Below, piece after piece: positions 13,571 through 17,026 of a stretch of 17,026 bases of DNA. The notes beneath the pieces were generated by a model. It was not told where the DNA came from. It saw only the letters and a program-made list of their open reading frames with translations, and did no database searches. The position numbers and the translations under genes are program-made. Origin of the DNA: Natronomicrosphaera sp040876735 (GTDB taxonomy: Bacteria > Planctomycetota > Phycisphaerae > Phycisphaerales > Phycisphaeraceae); assembly GCA_040876735.1 (NCBI GenBank), contig JBBDPC010000121.1:1-17026 (forward strand). Direction: 5' to 3'. The first letter of the stretch is position 1. Every line of letters begins with the position of its first letter.

Positions 13571-14053
13571 GCCGCCGTGACCGCCTGACACCGCCCCCCT
13601 CCCCCTGGCTCCCTTTTCAACCGTCAACCGGCGCACCCACCATCACTTACGCACTGACGCCGCCGCGACAGCCCGTCAGACGCCCGGCGCGGTTTGCACA
13701 CCTATATCCACTTGCCAAAGAACAGATTACGGCGAATCCACCCGCCGCCGTGCGTGACAGGGGGTGCTACTCTACCGCCTCCTCGTTCCGCAAGACGGCA
13801 AGCGCATTTGCCGGCAGTGGTGTATTTTGCTTTCAAAGCGGGGTGGGCCGAGCCATTCATGTGCGCCCGGGTCGTTCCGAGTCCGAAACCGGAAAATCTT
13901 CACCTTTTCGGCCAAAAACCACGGTCACCTGCCCCAGCCTTCACCTGTTCGCCTCCGTTGCAACTTTGCGGTGATGCCGAGAGACCATCCTGTTGCGCGC
14001 CTACTGTCTGCCGAACCGCCCTTGTGAGGGAGCAACCGGATGGAGCAACCGGC
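13571..14053. other. 483-nt gap without a confident gene
   Basis: Between the GH130 and sulfotransferase genes. Open frames here look non-coding. It holds a perfect 6-bp stem hairpin, CGGCAA-GCGCAT-TTGCCG (13796-13813), a degraded copy of the GTGGGGCGGGC repeat start near 13831-13852, and two direct copies of GGAGCAACCGG (14029-14039, 14042-14052) just before the next start codon. No clear promoter was recognised. Confidence 0.6.
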
Positions 14054-14881
14054 ATGCCGTGGACCGCACACCTGACCCCCCGTGCCCTGCAAAGCCGTGC
14101 CCGGCAATTCGCCCAGGCCGCCGCCTGTTGGCCGGGCGACCGTCGGTGCCAGGCGCTCGCGGCCGGCTACCGCATCGCCGGCGACCACCGCCGCATCTAC
14201 TTCCACCACATCCGCAAGACCGCCGGCACCAGCCTCTGCTGGGCGTTCCTGGCCACCAGCGGACGCGACGGCGCGCAGCTTTACGACCGACTGGCCCGGC
14301 AGTTCGTCGCCCGCGTCGTGCTCGGCGACAAGGTGATCGTCGGCTGGAATCGCCGGCTGATCCAGCAGGGGCAGTACTACTTCGGCTTCTCCCACATCCC
14401 CGCCCACTCGCTGACCCTGCCGCCGGCGACGTTCACCGTCACCTGCCTGCGCGACCCGGTGAAGCGGGTGATCTCGCATTACCGCATGCTCCGCGAGTTC
14501 CAGGAAACCGAGCCGACACGCCCCGTCTTCCGCGCCGAAGGCCGGTGGCTGGGCGCCAGTTTCAGCGACTTTCTCGACCGCCTGCCGCGCGAGCACCTGC
14601 TGCGTCAGGTCTGCATGTTCTCCCGCCGCTTCGATCCCGCCGAGGCCGCCGACGCCATCGCCGACTGCTCCTGCGTGCTGAGCACGGAGCAGTTCGCCGC
14701 CGGCCTCGCGGACCTGTCGCGCACCATCGGCCTGCCGTTGCAGAACCACCGCGCCAAGAGCAGCGGCTTCACCGTCGAGATCGCCGACGCCGACGTCGCC
14801 CGCCTCCGCGACATGCTGGAGCCGGAGTACCGCATGTACGAACAGTTGGGCCCCCTCGTCGCCGCCCCCCCTACGCGATAA
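14054..14881 (+). CDS. Sulfotransferase family 2-type protein
   Basis: Transfers sulfate from PAPS to an acceptor, by analogy with heparan/chondroitin-type carbohydrate sulfotransferases. The 275-residue protein shows the 5'-phosphosulfate loop IYFHHIRKTAGTSL (48-61, a variant of the usual HIPKTGGTS) and the 3'-phosphate motif TVTCLRDPVKRVISHYRM (128-145, Arg133 and Ser141). The middle part GFSHIPAH and the terminal YRMYEQLG are also usual in the family. There is no clear signal peptide or membrane segment. The ATG at 14054 was chosen because GGAG (14042-14045) lies 8 nt upstream and conserved sequence starts soon after; the frame runs up to 13694, but that stretch is Cys/Pro-rich and looks non-coding. 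Acceptor unknown; a sugar is likely. No PAPS-synthesis gene is nearby. Confidence 0.87.
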   Translation: MPWTAHLTPRALQSRARQFAQAAACWPGDRRCQALAAGYRIAGDHRRIYFHHIRKTAGTSLCWAFLATSGRDGAQLYDRLARQFVARVVLGDKVIVGWNRRLIQQGQYYFGFSHIPAHSLTLPPATFTVTCLRDPVKRVISHYRMLREFQETEPTRPVFRAEGRWLGASFSDFLDRLPREHLLRQVCMFSRRFDPAEAADAIADCSCVLSTEQFAAGLADLSRTIGLPLQNHRAKSSGFTVEIADADVARLRDMLEPEYRMYEQLGPLVAAPPTR

Positions 14882-14938
14882 GCGAAAGCCGAGGCATCAG
14901 GAAGAGTGCCAACGGCGTTGTCACGCTTACTGGCTTCC

Positions 14939-15040
14939 GGATGGATCAAGCGCACCATGGCCTGTCTGGGCCGACCCGGCTTCACAAAAGCCGGCTCGGA
15001 CAGAAATGACCCTCCGCACGACGGAGCGCTTGTTCCATCC
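14939..15040. repeat. Structured ~100-nt element, copy B
   Basis: An outer stem pairs 14939-14953 (GGATGGATCAAGCGC) with 15026-15040 (GCGCTTGTTCCATCC) at 14 of 15 positions. The inner hairpin pairs 14969-14982 with 14988-15001 (core CCGGCTT / AAGCCGG). A small stem TCCG-CACGA-CGGA (15013-15025) lies between. Homologous to 3677-3777 with the same spacing. It starts 58 nt after the sulfotransferase stop. Confidence 0.7.
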
Positions 15041-15132
15041 GAAGATCAGCAAACGTCATCAGGCCCTTCATGGCTTCTCCCCTCTCCACAACGGCTCCCA
15101 ACCTCCGAAGGTCGTGGATCTGTTTGAATGAA

Positions 15133-15160
15133 GTGGGGCGGGCGAGACGCCCCTCCCCCC
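15133..15160. repeat. Partial copy of the GTGGGGCGGGC repeat
   Basis: GTGGGGCGGGCGAGACGCCC followed by a C-rich end; shares GGCGGGCGAGACGCCC with the right arm of the inverted repeat at 2479-2534. A single arm rather than a full hairpin. Confidence 0.65.
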
Positions 15161-15326
15161 TGACAATCAAGAAATTCAGACTGACCCACTGCCCCGCCGA
15201 AAGAAGGCTGGACAGCGGTAAGGAAAACTATAAAATAACTATTATATATTATACTTTCGCCGGGGCTCGGGTCAGAGGACGCACCAGACCCACGCGAAGC
15301 GTTGGCATGAATCATGCAAAAACAGC

Positions 15327-15467
15327 GCATCGTTTGAAATCACGCGCATCCTGCGAACCCGTTACGGTTCAAGCGGCACCCACACCGATGACGACATCCT
15401 CGTGGAGGACGGCGACGACGACGCCTTCATGATCTTTCACGAGCCCAACAAAGCCTTCCCCAATTGA
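15327..15467 (+). pseudogene. Possible C-terminal remnant of a lost gene
   Basis: A 46-codon open stretch ending in TGA reads as plausible protein (ASFEITRILRTRYG, then DDDILVEDGDDD and FMIFHEPNKAFPN), with codon composition like a real gene. The frame has no ATG, GTG or TTG start at its head and runs back into AT-rich DNA, so it cannot be expressed as a normal gene. It may be the tail of a deleted gene, or chance. I do not recognise the family. Confidence 0.3.
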
Positions 15468-15489
15468 CGGCGGCCTGGGACAGGTCGGG

Positions 15490-15507
15490 CAGACGCGGGT
15501 GCGTCTG
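15490..15507. terminator. GC-rich hairpin after the possible gene remnant
   Basis: Perfect stem CAGACGC-GGGT-GCGTCTG, 22 nt after the remnant's stop codon. No T-run follows, so terminator function is uncertain. Confidence 0.35.
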
Positions 15508-15591
15508 GAGGCAGGGGCTCGCGTCGACCAGGCATGTCCGGGCGGGCGCACGAACCGGCGTGCAATCTTGCCACATCCGAGAACCTTTCTG

Positions 15592-15620
15592 TTGCCTCGA
15601 CCGGTCAAGGCGCTTATAAT
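15592..15620 (+). promoter_or_regulatory. Sigma-70-like promoter for the ROK regulator
   Basis: TTGCCT (15592-15597), a 17-nt spacer, then a perfect TATAAT (15615-15620), in otherwise GC-rich DNA and on the strand of the next gene. The predicted start of transcription near 15627 gives a leader of about 150 nt. Confidence 0.6.
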
Positions 15621-15631
15621 ATCCGAAGGTT

Positions 15632-15649
15632 TAAATATTACTTGATTTA
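15632..15649. promoter_or_regulatory. Candidate AT-rich operator at the ROK promoter
   Basis: Inverted repeat TAAAT-(8 nt)-ATTTA within TTTAAATATTACTTGATTTA, just downstream of the predicted transcription start. ROK repressors such as NagC bind AT-flanked palindromes and often regulate themselves, so an autoregulatory site is plausible but unproven. Confidence 0.35.
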
Positions 15650-15778
15650 TTTGTCGCGCCGTCCGGGGGGGGGGCTTGGCGGGCGCAGCGCGTCAACGGG
15701 AGCTACGTTGTGCATCTTCGAGGGATTGCTAGACTCACGCCTGTGGTGATTTCCGCTTCGACGCAGGCTGGAACGAAG

Positions 15779-16996
15779 ATGCAGCAAGTCTCGGACACAA
15801 CGGACGGCAAAACCAGCGTCCCGCGCTGGGCGAGCCGGTCGGCGGTGACGGGGGCGCGTCAACGGCGGCTGCTGGCGGCGTTGTGGAAGGCAAAGTCGCT
15901 CAGCCGGCGGGAGTTGCACGACCAGACGGGGATTCGGCCGAACACGATAACGCTCGACGTCAACACGCTGCTGTCGTGCGGCGTGCTGTCGGAGAAGGAC
16001 AGCCCCACCGGCCAGCGCGGCCGGCCGTCGGTGCCGCTGGAGATCAATCGGGGGCAGCGCGATGTGGTGGGCCTGGCGATCGAGCCGCACCGCGTCGGCG
16101 TCGCCCGCCTGAATCTCGGCGGCGACGTGCTCGAGACACGGCAGGAAACCGGCGCCCGCGATCCGCACGCCATCGTCACAACCGCCCGCGCCATGCTCAA
16201 ATCGTTCATGCGCGACTCGACGCTCAGCGTCGGGTTCAGCGCCACCGGCTCGGTCGATCCGATCAACCGCTGCAGCCTGCACGGCTCGGCATGGTCCAAG
16301 ACCGACACGATCAGCCTTCAATCGATCTACGAGGTCGCCGGCGATCGACCGTTGATCCTGGAAAACGACATGCACGCCCTCTCGGCGCGCTGGGGGCTGC
16401 ATCGCAAGATCGCCCAAGACGAGGATACCCTGCTCGTGGATTTCGAGGACGGTCGCCTTGGCGCGTCGCTGCTGATCGACGGCCGACCCAACCGCGGCTG
16501 CATCACGGCCGCCAACGAACTGGGCCATACCCGCCTGCCCATCGAGACCGACCTGTGCCATTGCGGCAAGATCGGCTGCCTCGAACGCATCTGCTCCACG
16601 CCGTTCCTTCAGCGGTATGGCGGAGAGTCGGGCACGCTCGATCAACGCGCCGCCGACTACGACGGCACGGACGAAACGATGACGCAGTTGATCGACCTGC
16701 TGGCGATGGGGATCGCCAACGCGGTGAGCTTTTCGCGTGTTCACCGCCTGGTGCTGGTCAGCGAGTTGACCCGTCATCCACGATTCACCGAAGCGCTGAT
16801 CGCCTCGATCCGCCGACAGGTCGTCAGCGACGTCGAGCCGCACATCAAGATCGAAGTCTGGCAGCAGGTCGCCGGCCAAGCCGCCGAAACCGCCGGCTGG
16901 CTGGCGATGGCCAACCTGTTCATGGAAGGCTGGGGCGAGGCGACCGACCTCACGCAGCTTTGCCACGCTGACGAGCCCGCAGACGCGAACAAGTAA
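15779..16996 (+). CDS. ROK-family transcriptional regulator (NagC/XylR-like)
   Basis: A 405-residue sugar-responsive repressor. The N-terminus has a winged helix-turn-helix (about 23-70: RQRRLLAALWKAKSLSRRELHDQTGIRPNTITLDVNTLL, given as positions) followed by the wing GQRGRPSVPLEIN (78-90). The ROK domain follows: VGLAIEPHRVGVARLNL, VGFSATGSVDP, the sugar-binding LENDMHALSARWG (194-206), ANELGHTRL with His250, and the zinc motif CHCGKIGCLE (Cys260, Cys262, Cys267). The phosphate-loop region LVDFEDGRLGASLL lacks a clear DxGxT, as in repressors rather than kinases. The frame extends to a GTG at 15710, but the ATG at 15779 precedes the conserved part and is chosen; its ribosome-binding site is weak. 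A sigma-70-like promoter and AT-rich palindrome lie upstream. The ligand is unknown; the GH130 and sulfotransferase genes suggest a sugar regulon, but only by proximity. Confidence 0.93.
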   Translation: MQQVSDTTDGKTSVPRWASRSAVTGARQRRLLAALWKAKSLSRRELHDQTGIRPNTITLDVNTLLSCGVLSEKDSPTGQRGRPSVPLEINRGQRDVVGLAIEPHRVGVARLNLGGDVLETRQETGARDPHAIVTTARAMLKSFMRDSTLSVGFSATGSVDPINRCSLHGSAWSKTDTISLQSIYEVAGDRPLILENDMHALSARWGLHRKIAQDEDTLLVDFEDGRLGASLLIDGRPNRGCITAANELGHTRLPIETDLCHCGKIGCLERICSTPFLQRYGGESGTLDQRAADYDGTDETMTQLIDLLAMGIANAVSFSRVHRLVLVSELTRHPRFTEALIASIRRQVVSDVEPHIKIEVWQQVAGQAAETAGWLAMANLFMEGWGEATDLTQLCHADEPADANK

Positions 16997-17026
16997 GCCG
17001 GCGGGCAGACGCAACCTGTGCATTCA

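Larger units (their letters stand above)
14882..15778. other. ~900-nt gap with repeats, AT-rich islands and a possible gene remnant
   Basis: No intact gene found between the sulfotransferase and the ROK regulator. In order it contains structured element copy B, a GC-rich repeat arm, an AT-rich patch (15221-15256), a possible C-terminal gene remnant (15327-15467), a 7-bp stem hairpin (15490-15507), a good sigma-70-like promoter, an AT-rich inverted repeat and a G10 run leading to the ROK start. Confidence 0.65.

Noticed and set aside
11878..13974. 698-residue plus-strand open frame over the GH130 gene
   Set aside because: Arg/Pro-rich out-of-frame translation; GH130 motifs are in another frame.
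13694..14053. N-terminal extension of the sulfotransferase frame
   Set aside because: Cys/Pro-rich non-conserved sequence; a good ribosome-binding site and conserved sequence support the ATG at 14054.
15070..15432. 120-codon open frame after the sulfotransferase
   Set aside because: Runs through repeats and AT-rich DNA without protein-like composition; the only protein-like part nearby is in a different frame.

Overview
The window is GC-rich bacterial DNA with dense, mostly single-gene transcription units on both strands. It most resembles a planctomycete, probably class Phycisphaerae. That placement is an inference from the gene mix (a McsB-type protein arginine kinase, a free-standing TSCPD domain, an ECF sigma factor with a long low-complexity anti-sigma partner, a GH130 phosphorylase, a sulfotransferase) and from the many short dispersed repeats between genes; no rRNA or other marker is present to prove it. 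No tRNA, rRNA, CRISPR array, transposase or phage gene is visible.

Layout. 1-647 (+): C-terminal part of mcsB, cut by the window edge. 674-1774 (-): mutY, convergent with mcsB and sharing a hairpin with it. 2021-2452 (+): small TSCPD protein related to the C-terminus of class II ribonucleotide reductase. 2577-3659 (+): alpha/beta hydrolase. 3798-4886 (-): ABC transporter ATPase. 5010-5822 (-): PgeF/YfiH (laccase-domain) protein. 5957-8516 (-): anti-sigma-like membrane protein overlapped by the ECF sigma factor upstream of it, a translationally coupled pair. 8685-10136 (+): purB, divergent from the sigma factor. 10224-11015 (+): exported protein of unknown function bracketed by inverted short repeats. 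11094-11894 (+): YggS/PROSC PLP-binding protein. 12044-13570 (+): GH130 phosphorylase. 14054-14881 (+): sulfotransferase. 15779-16996 (+): ROK-family repressor. The stretches 13571-14053 and 14882-15778 carry no confident gene.

How the genes fit. Most are housekeeping or stress functions without shared pathways: protein quality control (mcsB), oxidative DNA repair (mutY), purine synthesis (purB), PLP homeostasis (yggS) and cell-wall editing (pgeF). The sigma/anti-sigma pair is the clearest functional unit. The GH130 enzyme, sulfotransferase and ROK regulator point to carbohydrate metabolism, but they are separated by long gaps and do not form an obvious operon. The ABC ATPase has no permease or binding-protein gene beside it.

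The most notable material is in the gaps. At least five families of short, mostly palindromic repeats occur, several with two or more copies in 17 kb. They include a roughly 100-nt two-copy element with a conserved nested stem-loop plan (3677-3777 and 14939-15040), a roughly 100-nt long-palindrome pair in the leaders of mutY and pgeF, and a GGATTCGGG-type repeat that forms a long hairpin between sigma factor and purB and also appears inside the mutY coding sequence as an in-frame Pro/Asn-rich insertion. I see no clear new multi-gene system; the repeat elements are the best candidates for something undescribed.
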